Made by a program: the position numbers and the translations under genes. The notes under the pieces were generated by a model. That model worked only from the letters and a program-made list of their open reading frames with translations, ran no database searches and was not told where the DNA came from. A stretch of 64,000 nucleotides of DNA from NCBI RefSeq assembly GCF_000166055.1, contig NC_014664.1:1990001-2054000 (forward strand), written 5' to 3'. The stretch is from Rhodomicrobium vannielii ATCC 17100 (GTDB taxonomy: Bacteria; Pseudomonadota; Alphaproteobacteria; Rhizobiales; Rhodomicrobiaceae). Below, piece by piece: positions 37,875 through 47,800 of this stretch. Position 1 is the stretch's first letter, and the number at the start of each line of letters is the position of its first letter.

Positions 37875-39239
37875 ATGACAAACTACAATGGCCCCTTGGC
37901 ACTTATCGGCGATACGCCAATTGTCGAACTGACACACCTCGACACTGGCCCTTGCCGCCTGTTTGCGAAGCTCGAAAGCCAAAATCCCGGCGGCTCAATC
38001 AAGGACCGAATCGCGGTTTCGATGATCGATGCCGCCGAGAAATCCGGCGCGCTGAAACCGGGCGGGCGCATTGTCGAGGCGACGGCGGGAAACACGGGCC
38101 TGGCACTGGCGCTCGTCGCCACGCTGCGCGGCTACACCCTGACGCTCGTCATCCCCGACAAGATGAGCCGCGAGAAGATCGCCCATGTCCGCGCGCTGGG
38201 GGCGGAGGTCATCCTCACCCGCTCGGACGTGCCGAAAGGCCACCCCGAATATTATCAGGATCTCGCCCAGCGCATCGCGAAGGAAACGGGCGCGTTCTTC
38301 GTGGACCAGTTCAACAATCCGAACAATCCCGCCGCGCATGAGCGCAGCACCGGGCCGGAAATCTACAAGCAACTCGACGGCAAGGTGGACGCCATCGTGG
38401 CAGGCGTCGGGTCGGGCGGCACCATCACCGGCATCTCGCGTTACTTCGCCCGCGTATCGCCCGCGACGGATATCGTGCTTGCCGATCCGAAAGGCTCGAT
38501 CCTCGCCGAATACATCAAGTCGGGCGATGTCGGCGAGGCCGGAAGCTGGCTCGTAGAAGGCATCGGCGAGGATTTCGTCCCGCCCGTCAGCGACCTTTCG
38601 CGCGTCACCCACGCCTACACGATCACCGATGGCGAGAGCTTCGCGGCGGCGCGCGAACTGCTCCTCAAGGAAGGCATTCTCGCGGGGTCGTCGTCCGGCA
38701 CGCTGCTTGCCGCCGCGCTTCGATATTGCCGCGAGCAGACCGAGCCGAAGCGCGTCGTCACCCTCATCTGCGACTCCGGCAACAAATACCTGTCCAAGAT
38801 GTATGACGACCGCTGGCTCACCGATCAGGGCCTGTTGGAGCGGCCGCGCTTCGGCGACCTGCGCGACCTCATCGCCCGCCGTCATGACGAGCACGCGGTG
38901 GTGACGGTCGGCCCTGAAGACACGCTGCAAACCGCGTACAGCCGCATGAAGCTCTACGACGTGTCGCAGGTCCCCGTGCTCGATGGTGATCGCTGTGTCG
39001 GGCTGCTGGACGAAAGCGACCTTCTCGTCGCGCTTACCTCCGGCACGCTCGACTTCCATCGACCGGTAAAAGCCGCGATGGCCGCCAAGGTCGAGACCGT
39101 TCAGGCCAACCGGCCGCCCGAGAGCCTGCTGCCGCTGTTCGACCGCGGCCTTGTCGCTGTCGTCGTCGATGGCGAGCGCTTCCTCGGCCTCATCACCCGC
39201 ATCGACCTCCTCAACCACCTACGCAGAAAGATGGACTGA
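37875..39239 (+). CDS. cbs: Cystathionine beta-synthase with CBS domains
   Basis: A 454-residue PLP enzyme that joins serine and homocysteine to cystathionine. The PLP lysine is in NPGGSIKDRIA, the phosphate loop is VGSGGTITG, and AGSSSGTLL follows. Two C-terminal CBS domains (about residues 335-450) resemble the regulatory tail of eukaryotic-type enzymes; no haem domain is present. AGGAAGG precedes the ATG. Together with the next gene it forms a reverse transsulphuration operon that makes cysteine from methionine. Confidence 0.92.
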   Translation: MTNYNGPLALIGDTPIVELTHLDTGPCRLFAKLESQNPGGSIKDRIAVSMIDAAEKSGALKPGGRIVEATAGNTGLALALVATLRGYTLTLVIPDKMSREKIAHVRALGAEVILTRSDVPKGHPEYYQDLAQRIAKETGAFFVDQFNNPNNPAAHERSTGPEIYKQLDGKVDAIVAGVGSGGTITGISRYFARVSPATDIVLADPKGSILAEYIKSGDVGEAGSWLVEGIGEDFVPPVSDLSRVTHAYTITDGESFAAARELLLKEGILAGSSSGTLLAAALRYCREQTEPKRVVTLICDSGNKYLSKMYDDRWLTDQGLLERPRFGDLRDLIARRHDEHAVVTVGPEDTLQTAYSRMKLYDVSQVPVLDGDRCVGLLDESDLLVALTSGTLDFHRPVKAAMAAKVETVQANRPPESLLPLFDRGLVAVVVDGERFLGLITRIDLLNHLRRKMD

Positions 39240-39240
39240 C

Positions 39241-40407
39241 GTGGCCAAACATCACCGACACACGAAAACGGCGACAAAAGTTGTGCATGCGGGCGTCGAG
39301 CACGATGCCACCGGCGCCGTGATGACGCCGATTTACGCCTCATCGACCTTCGCGCAAAGCTCGCCCGGCAAGCACACCGGCTGGGAATATGCGCGCTCCG
39401 GCAACCCGACGCGCGCGGCATTTGAAAAAGCGGTGGCCGACCTCGAAGGCGGCATCGCGGGCTTTGCCTTCGCGTCGGGCATGGCGGCCGAGGCGACGGT
39501 GCTGGAACTGCTCGACCATGGCAGCCACATCGTGGCGAGCGACGACCTTTACGGCGGCACGTGGCGGCTTCTCGAACGCGTCCGCAAGCGCACGGCGGGG
39601 CATTCGGTGACGTTTGTCGACGTGACCGACCTCGACGCCGTCAAGGCGGCCGTGCAGAAAGGCAAGACGCGCGTCATCTGGGTGGAATCGCCGACGAATC
39701 CGCTGCTCAAGGTGCCAGACCTCGCCGCCATCGCCGCCATCGGCAAGAGCGCGGGCGCGCTGACGGTTGCGGACTCGACCTTCGCCTCGCCGGTCATCCA
39801 GAAGCCGCTCGATCTCGGCTTCGACATCGTGCTGCATTCGGCGACGAAATATCTGTCCGGCCATTCGGACATCATCGCGGGCGTCGTCGCTGTGAAGGAG
39901 CCCGCGCTCGCGGACGCGCTGCGCTTCCTGCAAAACGCGACGGGCGCGGTGCTCGATCCGTTCCCGGCGTTCCTCGCCCTTCGCGGCCTGAAGACGCTGG
40001 CGCTTCGCATCGAGCGGCACAGCGCGAACGCGCTCGCCATCGCGCAGTCGCTTGAAGGCCATCCAAAGCTCAAACGCGTGATCTATCCCGGCCTGAAGAG
40101 TCATCCGCAGCATCAGGTTGCCGCGCGGCAGATGAACGGCTTCGGCGGCATGCTGACCATCGACATCGATACAGACGAGGGAGGCGTGCGGCGCGTGCTG
40201 GAGAATCTCAACCTGTTCACGCTCGCGGAGAGCCTCGGCGGTGTCGAAAGCCTCGCGGGGCACCCGTACACCATGAGTCACGGTTCGTTGCCGCCGGAAC
40301 GCCGCGATGCGCTCGGCATCGGCTGGGGGCTCGTGCGGCTCTCGGCGGGTATCGAGGACGCGGGCGACCTCATCGCCGACTTGCGGCAGGCGTTGGAGCG
40401 CGCGTAA
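39241..40407 (+). CDS. Cystathionine gamma-lyase/synthase-family PLP enzyme
   Basis: A 388-residue Cys/Met metabolism enzyme starting with GTG one base after the CBS stop. The PLP lysine is in LHSATKYLSGHSD; YARSGNPTR and SAGIEDAGDLIADL are family landmarks. Beside CBS, the lyase activity (cystathionine to cysteine, 2-oxobutyrate and ammonia) is more likely than the synthase. The 2-oxobutyrate formed can give propionyl-CoA, the substrate of the prp operon in this window. An apparent start at 39151 lies inside the CBS gene and is rejected. Confidence 0.9.
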   Translation: MAKHHRHTKTATKVVHAGVEHDATGAVMTPIYASSTFAQSSPGKHTGWEYARSGNPTRAAFEKAVADLEGGIAGFAFASGMAAEATVLELLDHGSHIVASDDLYGGTWRLLERVRKRTAGHSVTFVDVTDLDAVKAAVQKGKTRVIWVESPTNPLLKVPDLAAIAAIGKSAGALTVADSTFASPVIQKPLDLGFDIVLHSATKYLSGHSDIIAGVVAVKEPALADALRFLQNATGAVLDPFPAFLALRGLKTLALRIERHSANALAIAQSLEGHPKLKRVIYPGLKSHPQHQVAARQMNGFGGMLTIDIDTDEGGVRRVLENLNLFTLAESLGGVESLAGHPYTMSHGSLPPERRDALGIGWGLVRLSAGIEDAGDLIADLRQALERA

Positions 40408-40641
40408 GCGCTCTTTGCGGGAGGCGTGTCACTTGCTCGCCGCCTCCCCGGCCGCGGCCCCTTGCGTCAAAAACGAGCGCCGCCCGATCTCGCGGCGCAG
40501 CAAGCTATTGTTATATAAGCGCCTTTCCGCCCGCAATAGCTGCGACTGGATGGCGGGGCGATCCATGGCGCTCGCGCGTGCTTGAAGCCGCAACGCGCAG
40601 TGATTAGGTTGCCGCAAACACCTTTCCATCGGGGATCGAAC

Positions 40642-40929
40642 ATGACGCAGACGACAGGCCGGTTTTTCGACGATATCGCCAAGTTCATGACGGACGCGGC
40701 CGGGGCGGCTCAGGGCGCGCGGCAGGAATTCGAGACCGCCGCACGCAGCCAGGCGGAGCGCTTCTTTCGCAGCATGGACCTGCCGCAGCGCGAAGAATTC
40801 GAGGCAGTGAAGGCCATGGCGCTGAAGGCGCGCGAAGAGAACGAGCGCCTCGCAAAGCGCGTCGATGAGCTTGAGGCGGCGGTCGCTCGCTTGCAGGGCG
40901 CGCCGACGATTGACGGCGGCAATTTCTGA
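40642..40929 (+). CDS. ubiK: UbiK-type ubiquinone biosynthesis accessory factor
   Basis: A 95-residue BMFP-family protein (former DUF526). The N-terminal FFDDIAKFMTDAAGAAQGAR is followed by MDLPQREEFEAVKAMALKAR, a trimerising coiled coil that ends around ELEAAVARL. It helps the aerobic ubiquinone hydroxylation complex. The ATG at 40642 starts at MTQTTG; earlier in-frame codons have no support. Confidence 0.85.
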   Translation: MTQTTGRFFDDIAKFMTDAAGAAQGARQEFETAARSQAERFFRSMDLPQREEFEAVKAMALKAREENERLAKRVDELEAAVARLQGAPTIDGGNF

Positions 40930-40933
40930 CGAG

Positions 40934-40952
40934 GGCGCGCATCTCTCGCGCC
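40934..40952 (+). terminator. Stem-loop after ubiK
   Basis: GGCGCG (40934-40939) and CGCGCC (40947-40952) pair around a 7-nt loop, 5 bp after the stop, followed by TTGCGTT. The rest of 40953-41325 shows no supported gene; a minus-strand frame there lacks coding character. Confidence 0.5.
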
Positions 40953-41325
40953 TTGCGTTCCATCTGACCGGATGGCGTAAGCGGCGGCTTCAACTCGCCG
41001 TGTCGCTCTTCGGTTGCGCCGCCGGTTCGCGCAACACGTCACGCCGCAGCTTCGTGAGTAGGCGCGCCTGCGGAGCGTTCGCGCCCGCGACGCGCTGCGG
41101 CCTCGCGACCTTTGCGTTCGCCCGAAATCGACACATTGGCAACACTGTCAAGCTAACGCCCCTGCCACGATGTTTTCCCCGTGGAGAAAGTGTTGACGTG
41201 ATTGCGCGTGACAGGCGGATCACCCCATAGGCTGAGAAGCATATGCGGTGAGACCGGGCGAATACGGCGGTTGTCGTAAGGGGCATGTCCGGAACATTCT
41301 CGCCGCAGCTCAGAAGGGAATTGGG

Positions 41326-41823
41326 ATGACCACTGCCGGGCAGGATTACAACCGACTTTCACACCCCGTGGACCTCGTGGAACAGATTGCGTGCGTGCAG
41401 GATTGGACCTTCGAGCGTTCGAGCGAAGATGAGTTGACGGTATCCGTAGCGGGCGAGTGGTGCGATTATCATATCTCGTTCAACTGGCGCGACGATCTTG
41501 AAAGCCTGCATATGGCCTGCGCTTTCGACTTCAAGGTGCCGCGCAACCGCATACCCGAGATCTATCGCCTCCTGGTGCTGATCAACGAGCAATTGTGGCT
41601 CGGACATTTCGACATCTGGTCGTCGGAAGGCCTGCTGCTTTACAGGCAAGGGTTGATGCTGAACGGTGCGGAGCCGACGGCGAAGCAGTGTGAGGCGCTT
41701 TTGCAGGCTGCTATCGACACGTGCGAGCGCTATTATCAAGCCTTCCAGTTCGTCGTGTGGGCTGGAAAGCGCGCGGAGGACGCGTTGGCAAGCACCATCT
41801 TTGAAACCGAGGGACAGGCGTGA
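41326..41823 (+). CDS. YbjN domain-containing protein
   Basis: A 165-residue protein of the YbjN family, which has a type III secretion chaperone-like fold and no known catalytic activity. HMACAFDFKVPRNRIPEIYR and INEQLWLGHFDIW are characteristic. AAGGGAATTGGG precedes the ATG at 41326. Its stop overlaps the GTG of proC (41820-41823), as is common for this pair in alphaproteobacteria. Confidence 0.88.
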   Translation: MTTAGQDYNRLSHPVDLVEQIACVQDWTFERSSEDELTVSVAGEWCDYHISFNWRDDLESLHMACAFDFKVPRNRIPEIYRLLVLINEQLWLGHFDIWSSEGLLLYRQGLMLNGAEPTAKQCEALLQAAIDTCERYYQAFQFVVWAGKRAEDALASTIFETEGQA

Positions 41824-42632
41824 CCGACACAGGGCGGACTTCATCGATCTTTCTCGTCGGAGCGGGCCGCATGGGCGGCGCGCTTCTTCGCGGCTGGCTT
41901 CGTGCAGGATTTCCGCCCACCGCCATCGCCGTACGCGAGCCGCAGCCTTCCGCGCAAATGACCGCGCTTCTTCAGGAAAAGGGCATTCCGATGCTCCCCG
42001 AAGATGAGCCGGATGTCATGGTTCTTGCGGTGAAGCCGCAGATACTGCCGGAGGTGCTGCCCGAGGTCGTCAACCATGTCGGCCCGCATACGGTGGTGCT
42101 GTCCATCGCGGCGGGACGGACGGTGTCCGGCATCGCGGACCAGTTCCGCGACGGCACGGCCATCGTGCGCGCCATGCCGAATCTGCCAGCCGAGGTCGGT
42201 CGCGGTGTGACCGGCGCTTTCCCGAACGCCAATGTGACGGATGCCCAGCGCGAGCTGTGCGACAAGCTTTTGCGCGCTGTCGGCGAGGTTGTCTGGGTCG
42301 ACGATGAAGGGCAGCTCGACGCGGTGACCGCCGTTTCTGGCTCCGGCCCGGCCTATGTCTTTTATCTCGCCGAGTGCCTTGCGCATGCCGCCGAGGAAGC
42401 CGGACTTCCGAGCGATATGGCGATGAAGCTCGCGCGCGCCACGGTCGAGGGCGCGGGGGAGCTCATGCATCGCTCGCCGCTCGAAGCTGCGAAACTGCGC
42501 GAGAATGTCACCTCTCCCGGCGGCACCACCGCCGCCGCGCTCGCGGTTCTTTCGAAGGACGAGGGGCTCAAGGCACTCATGCGCGAGGCTATCGCGGCCG
42601 CAGCGCGGCGCTCGCGCGAGCTGTCGCAATAG
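41820..42632 (+). CDS. proC: Pyrroline-5-carboxylate reductase ProC
   Basis: A 270-residue NADPH enzyme for the last step of proline synthesis. The Rossmann loop is FLVGAGRMGGALL near the N-terminus; AVSGSGPAYVFYLAECLAHA and TSPGGTTAAAL are the family's catalytic landmarks. The start is GTG, overlapping the ybjN-like stop. A GGCGGC-GGAA-GCCGCC stem at 42648-42663 follows the stop. Confidence 0.93.
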   Translation: MTDTGRTSSIFLVGAGRMGGALLRGWLRAGFPPTAIAVREPQPSAQMTALLQEKGIPMLPEDEPDVMVLAVKPQILPEVLPEVVNHVGPHTVVLSIAAGRTVSGIADQFRDGTAIVRAMPNLPAEVGRGVTGAFPNANVTDAQRELCDKLLRAVGEVVWVDDEGQLDAVTAVSGSGPAYVFYLAECLAHAAEEAGLPSDMAMKLARATVEGAGELMHRSPLEAAKLRENVTSPGGTTAAALAVLSKDEGLKALMREAIAAAARRSRELSQ

Positions 42633-42647
42633 CTGCGGGCTCCGATT

Positions 42648-42663
42648 GGCGGCGGAAGCCGCC
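42648..42663 (+). terminator. Stem-loop after proC
   Basis: GGCGGC and GCCGCC enclose the GGAA tetraloop 15 bp past the proC stop, followed by CTTATATT. The T-run is weak, so it is a likely but unproven terminator. Confidence 0.45.
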
Positions 42664-42782
42664 CTTATATTGCGCTCTGAGCATCTGATGACCTCGCCTG
42701 CTGCCCGTCATCACAAAAGCGTGCGTAGAACAAAAGAGCGCATGGCTTCAGGCTCCGGCAAATCAACCGGATCGGCGCTGGA

Positions 42783-43151
42783 ATGGGAAAACCGTTCGAA
42801 CAGTTTCGCACCGTCGCGATATGGCTCGCGTTAGCGGCGGCGCTCACGCGCGTTGTGCTCGTGGCCGGGTTAATGCCAGTTGTCGCCGACGACGGTTTCG
42901 CACTCGTCGTCTGCCGGGGCGTGACGCCCGATCCTTCGCGCGAAGGCGCGCCCGTCGACCGCACACATGATCCTTGCCCCTTCGCGCTCAATGGCGTTGG
43001 ATCGCCCGCGATTGAGCCGTTCAACTCGCCAAAACCGCGATGGACCGCTGAGCGGATTGCCACCCCGGTTCCAGATAGTCTGCCACGCCGCCCCGTCGCG
43101 ATTTCGACCTTCCGGCCGCGCGCGCCTCCCGTTATGGGGCTCGTTTCGTAG
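42783..43151 (+). CDS. DUF2946-like membrane or periplasmic protein
   Basis: A 122-residue protein with a hydrophobic N-terminal segment (about residues 9-33) and a conserved-looking Cys/His region (VVCRGV; HDPCPFAL). The pattern and the position directly upstream of a copper chaperone gene match DUF2946 proteins, often found in copper clusters. The C-terminal tail is Pro/Arg-rich. The function is unknown, with metal handling suggested by context. Confidence 0.65.
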   Translation: MGKPFEQFRTVAIWLALAAALTRVVLVAGLMPVVADDGFALVVCRGVTPDPSREGAPVDRTHDPCPFALNGVGSPAIEPFNSPKPRWTAERIATPVPDSLPRRPVAISTFRPRAPPVMGLVS

Positions 43152-43226
43152 TCGACTGCCGCACTGCGCCCCGTTCGGGCACTTGCGGCGTTTCGCAAAA
43201 CCACATCAAACGCAACGGATTGGCAC

Positions 43227-43745
43227 ATGAAAAGACACCTTCTGGCGGCAGGCGCGCTCGCGCTTTCGGGCATCGCCGCAGCTTCCGCGCATTCCTATCT
43301 GCAAAACGGCATCTCGATCCTGCATCCGTGGGCACGGCCGACCGCCGAAGCCGCGAAGACCGGCGCTGTCTATCTCTCGCTCAGCAACAGGGGCGACGCC
43401 GCCGACACCCTCGTTTCTGCCTCCACACCAGTCGCGGACAAGGCCGAGATCCACGAGCACGTCGAGGAGAACGGCGTCCTCAAGATGCGCGCCGTGCCGG
43501 GCGGTCTGAAGCTCGCGCCGGGCGCTTCCGCCGAATTCAAGCCCGGCGGCCTTCACGTCATGCTTTTCGGCCTGAAGCAGCGGCTTGAGGAAGGCGCGTC
43601 CTTCCCGCTCACGCTGGTTTTCGACAAGGCCGGCCCGGTGCCTCTTGAGGCGAGGGTCCAGCGCGGCCCGAGCGGTGATGCGGCGCCCGCCGATGCGTCT
43701 GGCTCACACGGCGCGCATCAATCGGGGGATCACAACAGCCACTGA
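43227..43745 (+). CDS. PCuAC-family periplasmic copper chaperone
   Basis: A 172-residue exported protein. The signal peptide ends near AAASAHSY. The copper motif H-x10-M-x22-H-x-M is visible as His76, Met87, His110 and Met112 (EIHEHVEENGVLKM and GGLHVML). The C-terminus is His-rich (SHGAHQSGDHNSH). It delivers Cu(I) to the CuA or CuB site of cytochrome oxidase. A strong terminator follows at 43816. Confidence 0.92.
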   Translation: MKRHLLAAGALALSGIAAASAHSYLQNGISILHPWARPTAEAAKTGAVYLSLSNRGDAADTLVSASTPVADKAEIHEHVEENGVLKMRAVPGGLKLAPGASAEFKPGGLHVMLFGLKQRLEEGASFPLTLVFDKAGPVPLEARVQRGPSGDAAPADASGSHGAHQSGDHNSH

Positions 43746-43815
43746 CGTGTTGATCAAACCGCGCAGCATAGGCGAAGCAGAGCGTTTGCGGCTTTTCATC
43801 AGGCAGCTTGAAACG

Positions 43816-43844
43816 AAGCCGCAGGCGATATCCTGCGGCTTTTT
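43816..43844 (+). terminator. Rho-independent terminator
   Basis: AAGCCGCAGG (43816-43825) and CCTGCGGCTT (43832-43841) pair perfectly around CGATAT, followed by TTTC. It closes the copper chaperone transcript before the superoxide dismutase gene. Confidence 0.88.
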
Positions 43845-43862
43845 CATTCAGGGAGATTACGA

Positions 43863-44564
43863 ATGCCCTCCGAAGTAACGGGAAACATGTTGAAAGCAGG
43901 CGCGGCGATGCTCGGCTTTCATCTCGACCGGGAAGGGGGAACCTACTCTCTTCCGCCGCTTCCGTACGACTACAACAAGAACGAGCCTGCCATCGATGGC
44001 GAAACCATGCGGCTTCATCACGACCGCCATCACGCATCCTATGTTCAGAAGCTCAAGGCGGCGGCGTCCAAGGGCGGTGCGTGGACGAAGAAGCCGTTGC
44101 ACGAAATCTTGGCGTCGCTGTCGTCGGTGCCTGAATCGGTGCGCGCGGCGGTTCGAACGAATGCAGGCGGCCACGCCAATCACACCATGTTCTGGCAGAT
44201 CATGGGCGGCGATGGCGGCAAGCCGACCGGCGAACTCGCGGCGGCCATCGAGCGAGATTTCGGCAGCTTCGAAAATCTTCAGGCGGCGTTCAACAACGCG
44301 GGCGCCAGCCACACCGGTTCCGGCTGGGTTTTCGTCACCGTTGACGGAGACGGCAAGCTCGGCCTTACGACGAAGCCGAATCAGGACACGCCCTTGATGG
44401 ATGGCGAGCGCGTGCTGTTCGGCAATGATGTGTGGGAACACGCCTATTACCTGAAATACAATGATCGCCGCGCCGATTATCTGCGCGCGTGGTGGTCCGT
44501 ACTCGATTGGGACAAGATCGCCGAGCGCTACGAGGCGGCGAAGCGCGGCGCGCTTACCGTTTGA
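43863..44564 (+). CDS. Fe/Mn superoxide dismutase, no export signal
   Basis: A 233-residue enzyme closely related to the one at 23890, sharing NAGGHANHTMFWQ and GNDVWEHAYYLKY. Metal ligands are in RLHHDRHHASYV, NHTMFW and DVWEHAYY. The N-terminal extension (MPSEVTGNMLKAGAAMLGF) has no twin arginine or typical signal peptide, so it is probably cytoplasmic. GGGAG lies just before the ATG. Confidence 0.92.
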   Translation: MPSEVTGNMLKAGAAMLGFHLDREGGTYSLPPLPYDYNKNEPAIDGETMRLHHDRHHASYVQKLKAAASKGGAWTKKPLHEILASLSSVPESVRAAVRTNAGGHANHTMFWQIMGGDGGKPTGELAAAIERDFGSFENLQAAFNNAGASHTGSGWVFVTVDGDGKLGLTTKPNQDTPLMDGERVLFGNDVWEHAYYLKYNDRRADYLRAWWSVLDWDKIAERYEAAKRGALTV

Positions 44565-44580
44565 CGCCGCACGGAAAGAG

Positions 44581-44631
44581 AGAGCATGATCTCATCGCAC
44601 AACCGGCAACCACTTTTGCGGATCATGCTCT
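44581..44631. repeat. Small intergenic palindrome of the Hyphomicrobiales type
   Basis: AGAGCATGATC (44581-44591) and GATCATGCTCT (44621-44631) are perfect 11-bp arms around a 29-nt centre containing AACCGGCAACCACTTTTGCG. The arms and centre resemble the widespread short palindromes between rhizobial genes. It could act as a terminator. The remaining bases to 44862 show no supported gene. Confidence 0.7.
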
Positions 44632-44862
44632 GACGTCGGCCGGTGCGTCGGCTTCCCTGTGCAACTCACTTGTGGAAGTCTCGGTCGCGCCGAGGGGGAA
44701 GGCGCGCGTGAGCGGGCAAAATCTGGCACAATCCGAATCGGGGTCGACGCTTGTGTAAAGGGCGATTTCGCCCCTGCCCCTTGCAAGCCTTCTTTTAGAT
44801 CGATACGTCAAGCTCGAAGCACGGCGCGCGTTCTTCGTACTCCTGATCAAAGAGGAATCGTT

Positions 44863-47800
44863 TTGGGCCGCCTCCTGGCAACATTCGCGACGCTTCTGGT
44901 GCTGCTCATCGGCGCGGCCTTCACCGTGCCCGCTTTTCTGGACTGGAATGCACTTCGGCCGGACATCGAGGAGGCGGCATCGACGCTGTTCGGTCAGAAG
45001 ATTCGGATCGTCGGCGATATCGACATCGCACTCCTGCCCGAGCCGCACGTGCGCGCCGCGAAGATTGCGACCGATCCCGCGCCGGGCGACAAGCTCGCGC
45101 TGAGCGCCGAAGCGCTCGATCTCTCGCTTTCCCTTCAAGGGCTGATCGGCGGGCATGTCGAGGCGAGCCGCCTCAAGCTTGTGCGGCCGGTGGTCATCGT
45201 TCAGGCGGCGCGGCGTGGTGCCAACCGCGCGGGCGCAAGCGCGGCGGGCCTCGCGTTGCCGTTCACGGCAGATGTCCGCTCACTCGAAGTCGAGGGCGGC
45301 CGCTTCACATTTGTGCCCGAACACGGCGCACCGCTCACACTTTCCGGCATTGACGGAAAGGTCACCGCGCCAACGCGCGGCGCTCCCTATCGGGCAAACG
45401 TCAAGGCCACCTTCGACGATCGCCGGTTCGATCTGAGACTCATGGCCCAGCTCGCGCAAGACTCCGGTATCAAACTTTCAGGCAGCGCGACCGACCTCTC
45501 CAGCAAGACGGTCTTGCATGCGGACGGCGTGCTCCGCGCCAGCTTCGCGCCGACTTTCGAGGGAGCCCTGACGCTGAACGCCCCGAAGACGGCGGGGCTT
45601 GGCGCGCCTTTGGACGTGCAGGCGAGTGCTCGGGCGAAAGTCGATCTCGATAGCGCCGCGCTGTCCGATCTCGTGCTGACGCTCGACGGCGCTAACCGCC
45701 CGCAGATTCTCGCAGGCCGCGCGACGATCCCCTTCACCGGGAACGCACCCGCCGAAATTTCCCTTCAGGCGAAATCGCTCGATGCGGATTCGTTGCTCGC
45801 GAAAGCAAGCCCCGCCGCTGGATGGGCCGTCACCACCCAGAAGCGCTGGGACGATACCCGCGCCGTGGCCGACCGCCTCCTCTGGCTTTATCCCGAAACG
45901 CCGGTTCGCCTCGATCTCGCGGCTGAGCATGTGCAACTGAAGGACGATTTCATTGACGGCGTGAAGCTCGAAGGCGCGCGCGACGGCAATATCTGGACGT
46001 TCTCAAACGCTGGGGCAACGCTTCCCGGCGACACCGCGCTCGCCTTTACAGGCACGCTCGCGCGCGACAGCGGCAACTCCGAACTCGCGGGCAAGCTCTC
46101 CGTCGATGCGCGGCACCTCGTGCGGCTCAATCGCTGGATGGCACCAGAAGCAGGCGGCAAGTATCCACTTGCGCGAGCCATCGCCTTCACCGGCGGCCTC
46201 AAGCTTTCCGAAAACGTGGCGGCGCTCGAGAACCTTGCAGGAACCATCGACGGCTCTCCCTTTACCGGCGGTGTCAGGCTTGACAGCCAACCGGCGCGCC
46301 GACTTTCGCTAACTCTCGCGGGCGACAAATTCATCCTCGCGGGCGCTGACGCAGCGCAGGACGCCGAGGCTTTTTCCACCGACGCGTTGAAATCCGCATG
46401 GCAAGGGACGCTCGCGCAGCTTGCGCCGTTCTTCGGCGAAGACCTTTCGGACATCAAGAGCGGCGACATCAGCCTCTCCGCTGGCGAGCTGCACGCAAGC
46501 GTCATTCATGCGAAGAACCTCGCCGCGCAGATCAGGTTCAACCCGGACCTCGTCACCGTCACGAAGCTGAGCGCTGAGACGCTGGACGGCCTGTCGGTTC
46601 AAGGCGAAGGCGTGGTGCCGCTGAAAGCCGCAGCGCATGGCCGGTTCGAGGGGCGGGTCGAGGCGCGTACGCCCGAAGCGGTCGCTCAGGCCGTTGCCGC
46701 TCTCGGCATAGCGCCGGAACGGCTTGGCGCGCGAGCGCGGATGATGGCGCCGGCCGTGCTCGCGATCAACTACGGCGCGGAGGCGCTGGGGCAAGGCGGA
46801 GCGGGGCAGATTACCGGCACACTCGGCGATGTCCGTGTCGATGGCCGCGCGCAGATCAAGGGCAATCTCGCCGACTGGCGGACGACGCCCTTCACCGCTC
46901 AGATCGGCGCGTCGTCGGCCGATGGCAACAAGCTCCTCGCGCTTCTCTATCCGAAAATCGCCCCGGCATCCTCATCACCGCTCTCGCCCGGCACGCTGAA
47001 CCTTCGCCTTGGGGGCACATCGCAGCGCTTCGATACCTCGGGCGCGCTAAAGACGCAGCCCCTGCAAGCGCAGATCGACGGCGCAACGGCCATCAAGGAG
47101 CAACAGCCTTCGTTCTCCGGAAAGGTCTCCGCGACGGCCCCATCGCCCGAACAATTCCTCTCGGCACCGCTTCTGGCACTGCTCGGTGCGGAGACGAAAG
47201 CGCCGTTGCGCGTTGAGGCGACCGTCACGGCGACGCCCGAACGCATCGAAGCGACAAAGCTCAAGGCCGAGTCCGGGCGGAATGCCATCAACGGCACACT
47301 GGCCGCCATCCTCGCCGAACAACTCGGCATCGAAGCATCGTTGAGCGCCGATCAACTGTCGCTTCCGTCGCTGCTCGGTCAGTTCCTCGCGCCCCCGTCT
47401 CACGAATCCCCGCCAACCGACCCGGCTCCGCTGTGGAGCGAGCGCCCGTTCAACAAGATTGCGTTCGAGGAAACCTCAGCCCGCATCGCGCTCGGCGTGC
47501 GGACGCTGAAGCTCAGCGACGGCTTTGCCCTTTCCGACGCGCAGGTTTCCGCCGTGCTCGACAAGGGACGCCTCGACATCCGCAAGCTCGACGGCAAGGC
47601 GCTCGGCGGCACGTTGTCCGGTTCGCTCGTGCTCGACGCGAAAGGCCCCGCCGTCACCGCGAACGCCAACCTCTCGCTTTCCAATGCGGATCTGGCGCAG
47701 CTGCCCACGCAGAACATTTCGGCGCTCCTGTTGGGCCGCACATCGTTCATCATCAAGGCGTCCGGTCAGGGGCTTAGTCCGCGCGGGCTCATTTCGGTGC

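Noticed and set aside
40990-41286. 98-codon minus-strand frame between ubiK and the ybjN-like gene
   Set aside because: No ribosome site, no motif, and codon use unlike the neighbours.
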